Source: Roseibium sp. Sym1
GTDB taxonomy: Bacteria; Pseudomonadota; Alphaproteobacteria; Rhizobiales; Stappiaceae
DNA: 64,000 nucleotides
NCBI RefSeq assembly: GCF_027359675.1
Contig: NZ_CP114786.1
Coordinates: forward strand, 4,438,501-4,502,500
Direction of reading: 5' to 3'
Shown here: piece after piece, positions 1-9,438 of the stretch
Numbering within the stretch: position 1 is the stretch's first letter
How the letters are laid out: the number at the start of each line of letters is the position of its first letter
The notes under the pieces: generated by a model
What the model was told of the DNA's origin: nothing
Seen by the model: the letters and a program-made list of their open reading frames with translations, nothing else
The model's database searches: none
Position numbers and translations under genes: made by a program

Positions 1-164
1 GGCATGGCTCCGGGGGGGCGCAGGGCCTCCGCGGGCAGAGCGCGGGCATCACGCGCCACATAGGCCAGGAAGGTGCCCGCAACCGCACAGCCACCGGCGA
101 CGCGCGCCGTTTCCGTCAGGAAACGGCGGCGGTCGGGAGACTTTGGCTGCGAGGTGGCGGACAT
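1..164 (-). CDS. napG: NapG ferredoxin-type electron-transfer protein, N-terminal part (runs off the window)
   Basis: Only the first 54 or so codons lie in the window. They start at an ATG 22 bases after the napA stop, with an AAGGTAG-type ribosome binding site inside that gap. The peptide opens with a twin-arginine signal (DRRRFLT at residues 11-17), then a hydrophobic stretch, and goes on to ALPAEALRPPGA, the mature N-terminus typical of NapG. NapG is a periplasmic 4Fe-4S protein that works with membrane NapH to pass quinol electrons to NapC/NapAB. Position directly after napFDA supports the call. The cluster cysteines are outside the window, so the name rests on signal peptide, mature start and operon place. 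Confidence 0.8.
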   Translation of the reverse strand, partial: MSATSQPKSPDRRRFLTETARVAGGCAVAGTFLAYVARDARALPAEALRPPGAM

Positions 165-185
165 GGCTGGCTACCTTGGTGCGCT

Positions 186-2678
186 TCAGGCGCGTTCGAC
201 CTTACAGGCGCATTTCTTGAAGTCGGTTTCCTTCGACAGCGGGCAGGTCGCGTCGAGTGTCAGCTTGTTGATGAGCTGGCTCTCGTCGAACCACGGCACG
301 AACACCAGACCTTGCGGCGGCTTGTTGCGCCCCCGGGTCTCGACCCTTGTGAGCATTTCTCCCCGGCGGGTGGAAATCAGGATTTCCTGGCCGCGGCGCA
401 GGTCGCGCGCCCGGGCATCGTCCGGATGCATGTAGCAGACGGCCGACGGAAAGGCCCGATGAAGTTCCGGCACCCGTCGGGTCATGGAACCGGAATGCCA
501 GTGCTCCAGGACGCGGCCGGTGCACAGCCACAGATCGAATTCCTCGTCGGGGCTTTCCGCGGCAACCTCGTAAGGTGCGAAGATGATGTTCGCCTTGCCG
601 TCCGGCTTTCCGTAGAACTGGACGCCCTTGCCTTCCTCGACATAGGGATCATAGCCCTCGCGGAAACGGTAGAGCGTCTCCTTGCCGTCGACCACAGGCC
701 AGCGCAGCCCGCGTGCCTGGTGGTAGGTCTCGAACGGTGCCAGATCATGACCATGACCGCGGCCGAAGCCGGCATATTCCTCGAACAGGCCCTTCTGGAC
801 ATAAAAGCCGAAATGCTCGGATTCGTCGTTGTGGAAGCCTTCCGCCGTCTCCGAGACCGGGTATTTGTCGACGACGCCATTCCTGAACAGGACTTCGTAA
901 AGCGTCTTGCCGGCCAGTTCCGGTTTCTTGGCAACCAGCTCCTCGCCCCAGGCCTCTTCAACCGTGAAGCGCTTGGAGAACTCCATGATCTGCCAGACAT
1001 CCGACCTGGCTTCGCCCGGAGCCTGCACCTGCTGCCGCCAGAACTGGGTGCGGCGTTCCGCGTTGCCGTAGGCGCCTTCCTTTTCCACCCACATGGCGGT
1101 CGGCAGGATCAGGTCCCCGGCCAGGGCCGTCACGGTGGGGTAGGGATCGGACACGACGATGAAGTTTTCCGGGTTGCGATAACCCGGGAAGCCTTCCTCG
1201 TTCATGTTGGGCGCGGCCTGCATGTTGTTGTTGCACTGGACCCAGTAGGCGTTCAGCTCGCCGTCCTTCAGCTTGCGGTTCTGCAACACGGCGTGAAAGC
1301 CAGGCTTCGGCGGAATGGTGCCGGCCGGGACGTTCCAGGCGGTTTCACAGATCTCGCGGTGCTTGTCGTTGGCGACCACCATGTCCGCCGGCAGGCGGTG
1401 GGCAAAGGTGCCGACCTCGCGGGCCGTGCCACAGGCGGACGGCTGGCCGGTCAGCGAGAAGGGCGAGTTGCCCGGCTCCGAAATCTTGCCGGTCAGGAGA
1501 TGCACGTTGTACATCAGTCCGTTGACCCAGGAGCCACGGGAATGCTGGTTGAAACCCATGGTCCACAGCGACATCACCTTGCGGTTCGGATCGGCATATT
1601 GCTGGGCCAGTTTCTCCAGCTGGGCAGCCGGAACGCCGGAGAGTTCGGAGACCTTGTCGACCGTGTACTCGGAAACCGCCGCGGCATATTCGTCGAAACT
1701 CATTTCCGACAGTTTGCCGGAATTCGGGTTGGCGGCCTCCATTTGGAGCGGGTTGTCGTCCCGCAGGCCGTACCCGATATCGGTATCCGTCTTCTTGATG
1801 TTCACATGGGCATTCAGGAAGTCCCAGTTCACCGCATCATTCTGGATGATGTAGTTGGCGATGTAGTTCAGGATCGCAAGGTCGGTCTGCGGCGCGAACA
1901 CAAGGCCATTGTCGGCCAGTTCAAAGGAGCGGTGCTCATAGGTCGACAGGACGTGGACTTCGCAACCGGGCTTGGTCAGGCGGGTGTCGGTGAGGCGCGA
2001 CCAGAGGATCGGGTGCATCTCGGCCATGTTCGAGCCCCAGAGCACGAAAGTGTCCGCATGCTCCAGGTCGTCGTAGCAGCCCATCGGCTCGTCGATGCCG
2101 AAGGCACGGATGAAGCCGACCACGGCGGAGGCCATGCAGTGGCGGGCGTTCGGGTCGATGTTGTTGGAACGCAGCCCGGCCTTCATGAACTTGGCTGCGG
2201 CATACCCTTCCCAGACGGTCCATTGTCCGGAGCCGAACATGCCGACCGAGGTCGGCCCCTTCTTCGCCAGCGCCGCCTTGAATTTCTCGGCCATGATATC
2301 GAAGGCTTCGTCCCAGCTCACCGGCTCGAACTCGCCGTTCTTGTCGAAGACGCCGTTTGTCTTGCGCAGCAGCGGCGTTGTCAGGCGGTCCTGGCCATAC
2401 ATGATCTTGGACAGGAAATATCCCTTGATACAGTTCAGGCCCCGGTTCACGGGGGCGTCCGGGTCGCCCTGGGTGGCGACAACCTGTCCTTCCTTGGTTC
2501 CGACAAGAACCGAGCACCCCGTCCCGCAGAATCGGCAGGGAGCCTTGTCCCAGCGGATATCAGCGGACCCGGGCTGTGAAAGAGCCGGGGTGTTGGTCAG
2601 TGTGATACCTGCGGCAGAGGCCGTCGCGGCAGCCGCGGTCGCCTTCAGAAATGTCCTGCGGGATTCAGAGGTTGTCAT
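186..2678 (-). CDS. napA: Periplasmic nitrate reductase catalytic subunit NapA
   Basis: Molybdenum bis-MGD enzyme reducing nitrate to nitrite in the periplasm. It has 830 residues, the usual NapA length. The start at 2678 puts a Tat signal (SRRTFLK, residues 6-12) at the N-terminus; the frame is open further upstream but those residues precede the signal. The 4Fe-4S motif CRFCGTGC followed by GLNCIKG lies just after the signal, and the likely Mo-ligand cysteine is in NARHCMAS. The C-terminal molybdopterin-dinucleotide binding region is complete. The start lies inside the 3' end of napD (14-base overlap), so the two are probably translationally coupled. NapA usually serves redox balancing or the first step of denitrification, separate from the assimilatory NasA at 39.7 kb. 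Confidence 0.97.
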   Translation of the reverse strand: MTTSESRRTFLKATAAAATASAAGITLTNTPALSQPGSADIRWDKAPCRFCGTGCSVLVGTKEGQVVATQGDPDAPVNRGLNCIKGYFLSKIMYGQDRLTTPLLRKTNGVFDKNGEFEPVSWDEAFDIMAEKFKAALAKKGPTSVGMFGSGQWTVWEGYAAAKFMKAGLRSNNIDPNARHCMASAVVGFIRAFGIDEPMGCYDDLEHADTFVLWGSNMAEMHPILWSRLTDTRLTKPGCEVHVLSTYEHRSFELADNGLVFAPQTDLAILNYIANYIIQNDAVNWDFLNAHVNIKKTDTDIGYGLRDDNPLQMEAANPNSGKLSEMSFDEYAAAVSEYTVDKVSELSGVPAAQLEKLAQQYADPNRKVMSLWTMGFNQHSRGSWVNGLMYNVHLLTGKISEPGNSPFSLTGQPSACGTAREVGTFAHRLPADMVVANDKHREICETAWNVPAGTIPPKPGFHAVLQNRKLKDGELNAYWVQCNNNMQAAPNMNEEGFPGYRNPENFIVVSDPYPTVTALAGDLILPTAMWVEKEGAYGNAERRTQFWRQQVQAPGEARSDVWQIMEFSKRFTVEEAWGEELVAKKPELAGKTLYEVLFRNGVVDKYPVSETAEGFHNDESEHFGFYVQKGLFEEYAGFGRGHGHDLAPFETYHQARGLRWPVVDGKETLYRFREGYDPYVEEGKGVQFYGKPDGKANIIFAPYEVAAESPDEEFDLWLCTGRVLEHWHSGSMTRRVPELHRAFPSAVCYMHPDDARARDLRRGQEILISTRRGEMLTRVETRGRNKPPQGLVFVPWFDESQLINKLTLDATCPLSKETDFKKCACKVERA

Positions 2679-2967
2679 GAGTCTGGTCTCCGACTTGGCT
2701 AGATTGGGCTGGCAGAGAAGCAGTATCGTCCGCTGCAAGGTCTTCGAAATGATGGTAGGTGAGCGTGACTGAAATCACGCCCGGAATCTGGTGCATGGCC
2801 ATGATCTGTTCCGAGGCCTTTTTCGTCTCCGTGTCCTCGACGACAACGACAAGACGGCCGTCTTCGCTGACCGCGTGAACTTCGACGCCATCCAATGCCT
2901 CAACTCCGCTGCGAACAGCGTCGGCCTTTTCAGCCGTTGCATGGACGAGGCAGCCGCAAATGTTCAT
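2665..2967 (-). CDS. napD: NapD, Tat-signal-binding chaperone for NapA
   Basis: Small cytoplasmic chaperone of 100 residues that in the known family binds the NapA twin-arginine signal and holds export until cofactor insertion. The sequence [10 protein letters not shown] near the start and the alternating hydrophobic strands ([21 protein letters not shown]) fit the ferredoxin-like NapD fold. The start at 2967 overlaps the napF stop as ATGA. The 3' end overlaps the napA start by 14 bases. The C-terminal tail after the YHHFED segment is somewhat long and low in similarity to what I would expect. Confidence 0.93.
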   Translation of the reverse strand: MNICGCLVHATAEKADAVRSGVEALDGVEVHAVSEDGRLVVVVEDTETKKASEQIMAMHQIPGVISVTLTYHHFEDLAADDTASLPAQSSQVGDQTHDNL

Positions 2968-3485
2968 GCTGTGACCTTCTTCGTTTGATCCTGGGATTGA
3001 ATGATGCGGATCGCTTGAGCTGGGCAGGAGTGTGCGCATGCGCCGCACCCTGTGCATTGAGCAAAGTCAACCAGCGGTTCCGATATGCCGCCGAGTGCGA
3101 GCTTGAACCGGATGGCACGCGGTTCGCAGACGTCCTCGCACGTGCGGCACATGACGCCGTTCATGGAAAGGCAGGTGTTTTGAACCTCAGCCTTCCACGG
3201 CCAGTCGAGTTCTCGCGAGGAATCGATGGCATCCGTCGGACAGGCCTCGGCACACGCGCCGCAAAAGGTGCAGGCGCCCTTGTCGAAATTCAGAAAAGGG
3301 CGCTGGGTTTCCGAAAGTACGATGATTTTTTCAGGGCAGGCCGTGACGCAATCCGCACACCCGGTGCAATGCGCGGCTATCGACGCCTCATCGGACCGGG
3401 GGGGCCGGATGGAAACTTCCCGCGTTTGACGGGGCAATTTCAGGAACGCTCTGCGACTCGCAGAAAATGTCGGATCTGCAGACAT
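2964..3485 (-). CDS. napF: NapF ferredoxin-type protein
   Basis: Cytoplasmic iron-sulfur protein of 173 residues thought to take part in NapA maturation before export. Cysteine clusters are visible as CTGCADCVTACP (about residue 40), CTFCGACAEACP (about 72), a less regular CLSMNGVMCRTCEDVC (about 104) and CTGCGACAHSCP (about 146), consistent with four 4Fe-4S sites. It lies four bases after the stop of a short membrane-protein frame and overlaps napD by ATGA, so napF, napD and napA look like one transcript. Confidence 0.93.
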   Translation of the reverse strand: MSADPTFSASRRAFLKLPRQTREVSIRPPRSDEASIAAHCTGCADCVTACPEKIIVLSETQRPFLNFDKGACTFCGACAEACPTDAIDSSRELDWPWKAEVQNTCLSMNGVMCRTCEDVCEPRAIRFKLALGGISEPLVDFAQCTGCGACAHSCPAQAIRIIQSQDQTKKVTA

Positions 3486-3489
3486 GAGC

Positions 3490-3645
3490 TCAGCAGGCCG
3501 TCGAGCCGGGCAGCAACCGTGTCATCCGGACGACACCCGAGTCCTCGATGCCAGTGGCGACGGCAAAAACCGGTGCAAACGCAACGGCGGACAGGAAAAA
3601 CACCAAACGTTGGTTTCGTTCGGCATGAACGCTGTCTTCCGCCAT
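3490..3645 (-). CDS. Short single-span membrane protein in the napE position
   Basis: A 51-residue frame precedes napF with only four bases between stop and start. A strong purine-rich site (GGGAGAGG) lies five bases before its ATG, which is the main reason to believe it. The product has a charged N-terminus and one hydrophobic segment (LVFFLSAVAFAPVFAVA, about residues 14-30), then a short tail ending in cysteine. NapE and NapK are small one-helix proteins found in this slot, but the usual C-terminal NapE motif is not recognisable, so I do not give the symbol. It could be a diverged NapE or an unrelated leader protein. Confidence 0.55.
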   Translation of the reverse strand: MAEDSVHAERNQRLVFFLSAVAFAPVFAVATGIEDSGVVRMTRLLPGSTAC

Positions 3646-3834
3646 GGCCTCTCCCTCAAGCTTGCGGACACTGGAGGCGCACTTGTTTTGTTTCTTCGCA
3701 CCCGGACAAATCTTAGGTGCAAGCTGAGGAGCGGTGATATAAGGGAAAATACGTAAAAATAATATTCAAATATTCGAAAGTATCAAATCGAATCAAGAGC
3801 TTGCGGGCATTCGCGGGTTTCTGTCCGGTGTGGG
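3646..3834. promoter_or_regulatory. nap promoter region and hisI 3' flank
   Basis: About 190 bases separate the nap operon from the hisI stop. The stretch 3735-3790 is markedly AT-rich (runs such as aaaaataatattcaaatatt), typical of a promoter zone for the leftward nap operon. An FNR site could be expected here, but only one half-site (TTGAT on the minus strand near 3795) is present without a proper inverted partner, so none is called. Confidence 0.4.
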
Positions 3835-4290
3835 TCAGCTCTTGCCGTAGACGTCCGCGGGGTCATATACCTTGTTCGCCTCGACGCGTTCCAGACGCAC
3901 ATTGCCATTATCCGCAATGACGATCTTCCGGTAAAAACAGGAGCGGTAGCCGACGTGGCACGTGGCGCCATTGCCGGCGACGGAAACCTTCAGCACCAGG
4001 GCGTCCTGGTCGCAGTCGGTCAGGATTTCATGGACGGTCTGGACCTGGCCGGAGGTCTCGCCCTTTTTCCAGAAACTCTGCCGCGACCGGCTCCAGTACC
4101 AGGCTTCGCCGGTCTCGAGGGTCCGTTTCAGGGCCTCTGCGTTCATGTAGCCGACCATCAGGACATCACCGGTCGCAACATCTGTCACGACCGCGGCGAT
4201 CAGGCCGTCGGCGTCGAATTTCGGCATCAACAGGTCGCCGTCCTCGACAGCTTTCTTGTCGCCGCGCTCGGTAAATTCAGCTTGACACAT
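3835..4290 (-). CDS. hisI: Phosphoribosyl-AMP cyclohydrolase HisI
   Basis: Third step of histidine biosynthesis: hydrolytic opening of the adenine ring of phosphoribosyl-AMP. The 151-residue protein is a stand-alone HisI without a HisE domain. Family hallmarks are the acidic metal site TDCDQDALV (about residues 90-98) and zinc cysteines in [13 protein letters not shown] (about 108-120), with the substrate segment [15 protein letters not shown] before them. It follows folE by 45 bases on the same strand, so co-transcription is likely. The longer start is kept because homologues carry a comparable N-terminal extension before PKFDADGLI. Confidence 0.95.
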   Translation of the reverse strand: MCQAEFTERGDKKAVEDGDLLMPKFDADGLIAAVVTDVATGDVLMVGYMNAEALKRTLETGEAWYWSRSRQSFWKKGETSGQVQTVHEILTDCDQDALVLKVSVAGNGATCHVGYRSCFYRKIVIADNGNVRLERVEANKVYDPADVYGKS

Positions 4291-4335
4291 CTTGTGGAAG
4301 CCCTTGCCTTCGGGAAGACCGGCAAGGGGTAAAAC

Positions 4336-4968
4336 CTATCCCTTGCCGCGCACCAGGGACATGAATTTGGCCTGCTCGGCCGCATCATCCTGGAACACGC
4401 CGGTGAACTGGGTGGTGATCGTTGAGACCCCCGGTTTCTGGACACCGCGCATGGTCATGCACTGATGCTCCGCTTCAAGCATCACCGCCAGGCCACGCGG
4501 CGCCAGCGCGTCGTCAATGACCGATGCAATCTGTGCCGTCAAGTTTTCCTGGGTCTGCAGGCGCTTGGCATAGATGTCGACGACGCGCGCCAGCTTGGAC
4601 AGGCCGACGACACCTTCGGCCGGGTAATAGGCGATATGCGCCTCGCCGATAAAGGGCAGCATGTGGTGTTCACAATGGGAATGGAACGGAATGCCGCGCA
4701 CCAGGACGATGTCCTGGTAACCGCCGACATCCTCGAAGGTCCGGGCGAGATGCTCGGCAGGGTCCTCGAAGTAACCGCTGTAGAGCTGGCTCAGCGCCTT
4801 GACGACACGCTTGGGCGTTTCGACAAGCCCTTCCCGGTCCGGATCGTCGCCGGTCCAGGCGAGAATCGTGCGAACGGCCGCCTCGGCCTCTTCCCGGCTT
4901 GGCCGATGCAACTGGTCCGGCGTCTTTCTGTCGAAGGTTTTTTCAACCGGCTTGAGGACAGCGTCCAT
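4336..4968 (-). CDS. folE: GTP cyclohydrolase I FolE
   Basis: Converts GTP to 7,8-dihydroneopterin triphosphate, first step of tetrahydrofolate synthesis. Catalytic and zinc residues are in [11 protein letters not shown] (about residues 103-113) and HQCMTMRG (about 174-181). The start at 4968 (MDAVLKP) is chosen because GAGGA lies six bases upstream and gives 210 residues, a normal size; in-frame starts at 5004 and 5058 have poorer sites. It heads a small leftward folE-hisI unit and diverges from the NifU-like gene. Confidence 0.95.
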   Translation of the reverse strand: MDAVLKPVEKTFDRKTPDQLHRPSREEAEAAVRTILAWTGDDPDREGLVETPKRVVKALSQLYSGYFEDPAEHLARTFEDVGGYQDIVLVRGIPFHSHCEHHMLPFIGEAHIAYYPAEGVVGLSKLARVVDIYAKRLQTQENLTAQIASVIDDALAPRGLAVMLEAEHQCMTMRGVQKPGVSTITTQFTGVFQDDAAEQAKFMSLVRGKG

Positions 4969-5256
4969 TGGGATCCTCGCAACTTTACCCTTGTCACTCG
5001 TCATACGGCGCTCGCAGGTGCACAGATCATGAAGCCCGGGCGTCAGGGCCGCGGACATGTATCATACTCCACGCAAAATGCGAACGCACAGTTTCTGAGC
5101 GGGAGAAGCCGGTTTCAAGCGCCTTTGCGGCATTCAGGATGACCAACTGCGACCACTCTGCCCCTTGCGAAAACGCTGTGGCGTCTGATCTATATATAGG
5201 AAAGCTATGCGCCATCAATGTGTCGCGCATCACAGGCATTCACGAAGAGGCGAGTT

Positions 5257-5709
5257 ATGCTCGACGACATTTACAATGCGAAGATTCTGGAGTTCGCCGG
5301 AAACATTCCGCGGATCGGACGGCTCGAGCATCCTGACGCCAGCGCCAAGGCCCATTCCAAACTGTGCGGGTCGACCGTGGTCGTCGATCTTTCCGTGAAG
5401 GACGGGGTCGTGACCGACTTCGCCCATGATGTGAAGGCCTGCGCGCTCGGCCAGGCATCGTCGTCGATCATGGCCCGAAACATCATAGGTGCAACCGCCG
5501 AGGAGTTGCGCGAGGTGCAAAAGACGATGCGCGCCATGTTGAAGGAAGGCGGCGAGCCGCCGACGGGGCGCTTCGCGGACCTGAAATTCCTGGAGCCCGT
5601 GCGAGAATACAAGGCGCGGCATGCGTCCACCTTGTTGACCTTCGACGCGGTCGTGGACGCGCTTGACCAGATCGAGGCCAAGGCGCCGGAAAACAGCGTG
5701 GTGGCGTAG
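5257..5709 (+). CDS. NifU/IscU-like iron-sulfur cluster scaffold protein
   Basis: A 150-residue scaffold-type protein starting at MLDDIYNAK behind AGAGGCGAG. It carries two cysteines in the family contexts, KLCGSTV (about residue 36) and KACALGQAS (about 62). The third cysteine expected near the C-terminus in classic IscU/SufU (RH-C-A-LP context) is replaced: the sequence reads KARHASTLLTF. So it may assemble clusters differently or be a related non-canonical scaffold. Similar divergent members sit beside yidD in many alphaproteobacteria. It precedes yidD by 26 bases on the same strand. Confidence 0.85.
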   Translation: MLDDIYNAKILEFAGNIPRIGRLEHPDASAKAHSKLCGSTVVVDLSVKDGVVTDFAHDVKACALGQASSSIMARNIIGATAEELREVQKTMRAMLKEGGEPPTGRFADLKFLEPVREYKARHASTLLTFDAVVDALDQIEAKAPENSVVA

Positions 5710-5735
5710 CGGCACACCCAAAAGGCCGGGCAACC

Positions 5736-6086
5736 ATGTGCGCTCCAGACCCACATCCTCCCAATTCCGGCGGACCGCTTTCCCTTCCGGGGCGGCTCGC
5801 AATCGGTCTCATCTGGCTCTACCGCCATTCTCTTTCGCTGATCATGGGACGAGGCTGCCGCTATGCGCCGACCTGCTCGGATTACACCGAACAGGCGATC
5901 CGAACCTTCGGCTTCTGGGCCGGAGGGTGGATCGGTCTGGCGCGGATCCTGAGATGCAATCCCTGGGGAGCCTCGGGCTTCGATCCGGTGCCTGAGAGCT
6001 TGCCGCAGGAGGCCGTCTGGTACTTGCCCTGGCGCTACGGCCGCTGGACCGGTGCGCATATTCCGGAAAAACATCGGCTCGACTGA
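5736..6086 (+). CDS. yidD: YidD membrane protein insertion efficiency factor
   Basis: Small (116-residue) protein thought to assist YidC in membrane protein insertion at the inner membrane. The family signature is complete: CRYAPTCSDYTEQAI followed by LARILRCNPWGASGFDPVP. An N-terminal amphipathic or hydrophobic segment (IGLIWLYRHSLSLIMG) precedes it. It lies directly after the scaffold gene and is probably co-transcribed with it. The usual length is 70-110 residues, so this is a slightly long member. Confidence 0.95.
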   Translation: MCAPDPHPPNSGGPLSLPGRLAIGLIWLYRHSLSLIMGRGCRYAPTCSDYTEQAIRTFGFWAGGWIGLARILRCNPWGASGFDPVPESLPQEAVWYLPWRYGRWTGAHIPEKHRLD

Positions 6087-6172
6087 GGCCAATTGGCTTA
6101 TCGACCAAGAGATCATTGACCCGGCGGAAAGAGGGTGCAACGCTCTGGCCCAACAGGTGGAGGGCCAGAAAC

Positions 6173-7957
6173 GTGCGCGACTTTCATTTCGTGATGATCA
6201 AGCCGACCCATTATGATGACGACGGCTATCCGATCCAGTGGTTGCGCTCAGCCATTCCCTCCAACACGCTGGCAAGTCTCAACGGTCTTGCGGAGGCGGT
6301 CCGTGACCGGAAGGCGCTGGGCGACGATGTGCGCATTCACCTGCATACTTATGACGAAACGAACAAGCGGGTGAGGCCCGAGAGGATCGCTCAGCAAATC
6401 CGAAAGGCCGGCGGCAAGGCCCTGGTCGCGCTGGTCGGCGTGCAATCGAACCAGTTTCCGCGGGCGACGGATCTGGCACGGAAGTTCCTCAAGGAGGGAT
6501 TGCCGACGGCAATCGGCGGTTTTCACGTGTCCGGCTGCATTTCCATGCTCGACGAGATGCCGGAAGAGATGGTGCAGCTGCAGAAGGAAGGTGTCAGCTA
6601 CTTTGCAGGCGAGGCGGAGGACCGGCGGCTCGATATGGTCTTTCGCGATGCGATCGCGGGCGATCTGAAGCCGCTCTACAATTTCATGGCCGATCTGCCT
6701 TCGCTCGAGGGAGAGCCGACGCCGATCCTGCCGACGAAACACATCCAGTTCACGGCCGGGTCCCATTCCAGCTTCGATCTCGGCCGGGGCTGTCCGTTCC
6801 AGTGTTCGTTCTGCACGATCATCAATGTTCAGGGACGCAAGAGCCGGTTCCGGTCCGCGGACGATCTGGAGCAGATCATTCGCGACAATGTCGCGCAAGG
6901 CATAGACCGTTTCTTCATCACCGACGACAATTTTGCCCGCAACCGGGAATGGGAACCGCTGTTCGACAGGCTGATCGAGCTGCGTGAAAAGGAAAAGTTC
7001 GACATCAAGTTCATCATCCAGGTGGATACGCTCTGTCACCGGATCGAGAATTTCATCGAAAAGGCAACGCGCGCCGGCGTGAACCGGGTGTTCATCGGCC
7101 TGGAGAATATCAACCCGGACAACCTGCTGGCGGCCAAGAAGCGCCAGAACAAGATCACCGAATACCGGGAGATGCTCCAGAAATGGCGCGCCCATGGCGC
7201 AACCACCTATGCCGGCTACATCATCGGCTTTCCGGGAGACACCAAGGCCTCCGTCCTGCACGATGTGGAGATCATCAAGAAGGAGCTGCCGCTCGACCTG
7301 CTGGAGTTCTTCTACCTGACGCCGCTGCCGGGCTCCGAGGATCACAAGGTTCTGCTCGACAAGGGCATCTGGATGGATCCGGATCTCAACAAGTACGACC
7401 TCAACCACCGTGTCAGCCACCACCCGAAGATGAGCGACACGGAGTGGGAGGAGGCCTATCACGCGGCCTGGGAAAGCTATTATTCGGACGAGCACATCGA
7501 GACCGTGCTGCGCCGGGCGGCGGCGCACAGAAAAGGCCGGCCCGGCAACAAGCTGTTCCTGATGATGTGGTTCAAGCTGATGGTGGAATGCGAGGGCGTA
7601 CATCCGCTGGAGGGCGGCTATTTCCGCCTGAAATTCCGCTCCGACCGCCGCAGCACGCTGCCGCGTGAAAATCCGCTGGTGTTCTATCCGCGCTATCTTG
7701 GCGAGATCGTCTACAAGCACTGGGCTTACGTGTCGTCCGTCTGGCGGGTCTACCGGATCTACCGGCGCGTGAAGGCGGATCCGAACCGTCGTGCCTATTC
7801 GGACCTCGCGATCGCGCCGCTTGATACGTCCGGCGAAGAGGACCTGGCAATGATCAAGGAAACGCGCGGTGGCACGGAGGCCGTTGCCAAACAGGTCCGC
7901 GACGCCGCCTTGCGCAAGGCGGGCAAGGACCGGGCAAAGGCCGCCGCCGGATCGTAA
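6173..7957 (+). CDS. Radical SAM protein with B12-binding-like N-terminal domain
   Basis: A 594-residue enzyme from a GTG start with GGAGGG about nine bases upstream; an ATG at 6116 in the same frame would add 19 residues but has no comparable site. Residues about 45-170 resemble the cobalamin-binding Rossmann domain found before many radical SAM cores (VALVGVQSNQFPRA, IGGFHVSG). The 4Fe-4S/SAM motif GCPFQCSFCTI (CX3CX2C) is near residue 205, followed by TDDNFARN and GLENINPD segments of the TIM barrel. A cobalamin-dependent methyltransferase or C-C bond chemistry is possible, but the substrate is unknown and no biosynthetic partner genes are adjacent. The C-terminal ~150 residues are of no recognised domain. 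Confidence 0.8.
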   Translation: MRDFHFVMIKPTHYDDDGYPIQWLRSAIPSNTLASLNGLAEAVRDRKALGDDVRIHLHTYDETNKRVRPERIAQQIRKAGGKALVALVGVQSNQFPRATDLARKFLKEGLPTAIGGFHVSGCISMLDEMPEEMVQLQKEGVSYFAGEAEDRRLDMVFRDAIAGDLKPLYNFMADLPSLEGEPTPILPTKHIQFTAGSHSSFDLGRGCPFQCSFCTIINVQGRKSRFRSADDLEQIIRDNVAQGIDRFFITDDNFARNREWEPLFDRLIELREKEKFDIKFIIQVDTLCHRIENFIEKATRAGVNRVFIGLENINPDNLLAAKKRQNKITEYREMLQKWRAHGATTYAGYIIGFPGDTKASVLHDVEIIKKELPLDLLEFFYLTPLPGSEDHKVLLDKGIWMDPDLNKYDLNHRVSHHPKMSDTEWEEAYHAAWESYYSDEHIETVLRRAAAHRKGRPGNKLFLMMWFKLMVECEGVHPLEGGYFRLKFRSDRRSTLPRENPLVFYPRYLGEIVYKHWAYVSSVWRVYRIYRRVKADPNRRAYSDLAIAPLDTSGEEDLAMIKETRGGTEAVAKQVRDAALRKAGKDRAKAAAGS

Positions 7958-7960
7958 AAG

Positions 7961-8851
7961 TCAGACGGCTGCCTTCTTGGTTCTCACGAGGCGCCAACCG
8001 AAGGTCATGCCCATGGCCGCGAGAATGATCGCGCCGGCACCGACAAGCTGCAGGGCCTGCAGCTTGTGGCCAAAGGCGGCATAATCGACCAGGATCGCCA
8101 CCACGGGATAAATGAACGAAAAGGCACCCTGCAGGTAGGTCGGCAGTTTCTGAACCGCGCCGTACATCAGGATATACATGATGCCCGTATGCACCGCGCC
8201 GAGTGTCAGCAGTGCACCCCAGGCCGTGGTGCCTGCGGGCAAGGCGGTCCAGCTGACAAACGGGGCCAGCATCAGGATACCGACGCAGACCTGGATCAGG
8301 GCGATCAGCTGCGGCGGGGTGCCGGTCAGTTTCTTGGTCAGCAGGGCGGCGACGGCCCAGAAGAAGGCGGCGCCAAGGGCCAGGGCAATTCCAAGGGCGT
8401 AGTTGGTGCCCGCGTAATCCGCGCTGCCGGACTTTGTCTGGACGATGAGAACCACTCCGGCAAAGGCCAGAGCCAGCCAGGCGAGTTTGGTCGCCGTCAT
8501 GCGCTCGCCCAGAAACAGGACGCCGAAGCCGACCAGAATGAAGGGCTGGGTGTTGTAGACCGCCGTTGCAACACCGATCGAGGCCTCGCCATAGGCGCTG
8601 AACAGCATCGCCCAGTTGACCACGATGGCGACACCGCCGACGGCCGCAACCCCAGCCTGTTTCCAGGTGAGCTGCCGACGGATCAAGCCTTGCATCGTGC
8701 AGATCACCAGCAGCGCCAATGCTCCGAAGGCGCAGCGCCAGAAGACAACGTCGATCGCTCCCTGACCGGACAGAACAACAAACAGTCCAATGGTGCCGAG
8801 AATGGTCATGGCGGCGGTCATTTCGGCCGCGCCGCGCAGGGTTGTGTCCAA
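7961..8851 (-). CDS. EamA/DMT-family transporter
   Basis: Inner-membrane exporter-type protein of 296 residues with two EamA repeats, about ten membrane spans. The start is TTG at 8851: a near-perfect AAGGAGG lies five bases before it, whereas the first in-frame ATG (about ten codons on) has none. Substrates of this family are often amino acids or metabolites. It is transcribed divergently from an Lrp/AsnC regulator across 128 bases, a common exporter-regulator pairing suggesting amino-acid-responsive control. It converges with the radical SAM gene with only three bases between. Confidence 0.88.
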   Translation of the reverse strand: MDTTLRGAAEMTAAMTILGTIGLFVVLSGQGAIDVVFWRCAFGALALLVICTMQGLIRRQLTWKQAGVAAVGGVAIVVNWAMLFSAYGEASIGVATAVYNTQPFILVGFGVLFLGERMTATKLAWLALAFAGVVLIVQTKSGSADYAGTNYALGIALALGAAFFWAVAALLTKKLTGTPPQLIALIQVCVGILMLAPFVSWTALPAGTTAWGALLTLGAVHTGIMYILMYGAVQKLPTYLQGAFSFIYPVVAILVDYAAFGHKLQALQLVGAGAIILAAMGMTFGWRLVRTKKAAV

Positions 8852-8979
8852 TGTTGCCTCCTTGGAAATTCAATGAGGCAAGTGTGGCAAGGCGCATTCA
8901 TCGATTCTATTCTCAAAATTAGGAAAATTTCCGATATTCTCTTATTTTGGAAGGTTCTTGAGCCTGAATAGGTGACTTT
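8852..8979. promoter_or_regulatory. Divergent promoter region between the DMT exporter and Lrp regulator
   Basis: The 128-base gap is AT-rich in its centre (ttctcaaaattaggaaaatttccgat and neighbours at about 8910-8940), unlike the flanking genes. Near-symmetric AAAATT/AATTTT elements at about 8916-8932 could be the Lrp binding site. No firm -35/-10 was assigned. Confidence 0.45.
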
Positions 8980-9438
8980 ATGAAAATCGATGACGCGGAC
9001 CGCAAAATTATCGAAGCCCTGATCAGGGATGCGCGGATGTCGCTGAAGGAGCTCGCGGCAGAGGCCGGTCTGTCGTCCCCCGGCGTCTCGGAACGGATCC
9101 GGCGCTTGCAGGACAGGGGTGTCATCCGCGGGTTTACCGCAGACATCGATCCCAAGGCGCTGGGCTACGGTTTGCAGGCGATTGTCCGAATCCGGCCGCT
9201 TCCCGGAAAACTGCATATCGTTCGGCAATTGATCCAGGACATCCCCGAATTCTGCGAATGCGACAAGGTGACCGGGGATGACTGTTTCGTTGCCCGCCTG
9301 GCGGTGCCGTCGATCGAGCTCCTGGACGATATTCTCGACAAGATTTCCGACAAGGCCGAAACAAGCACTTCAATCGTGAAATCACAGCCGATCCGGCGGC
9401 GTCCGCCGCCACTGGTCGTGGCGGAGCGCAAAAGCTGA
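8980..9438 (+). CDS. Lrp/AsnC-family transcriptional regulator
   Basis: 152-residue DNA-binding regulator. The N-terminal winged helix-turn-helix (DADRKIIEALIRDARMS, then LKELAAEAGLSSPGVSERI) is typical, followed by the RAM ligand-binding domain from about residue 65 (GYGLQAIVRIRPLP ... VTGDDCFVARLAV). AGGTGA precedes the ATG. Divergence from the DMT exporter suggests it controls that gene and itself in response to an amino acid. Confidence 0.93.
   Translation: MKIDDADRKIIEALIRDARMSLKELAAEAGLSSPGVSERIRRLQDRGVIRGFTADIDPKALGYGLQAIVRIRPLPGKLHIVRQLIQDIPEFCECDKVTGDDCFVARLAVPSIELLDDILDKISDKAETSTSIVKSQPIRRRPPPLVVAERKS

Noticed and set aside
3735..3800. FNR-type binding site upstream of nap.
   Set aside because: One TTGAT half-site is followed by TTTGAT as a direct repeat, not by the inverted ATCAA half; not convincing.
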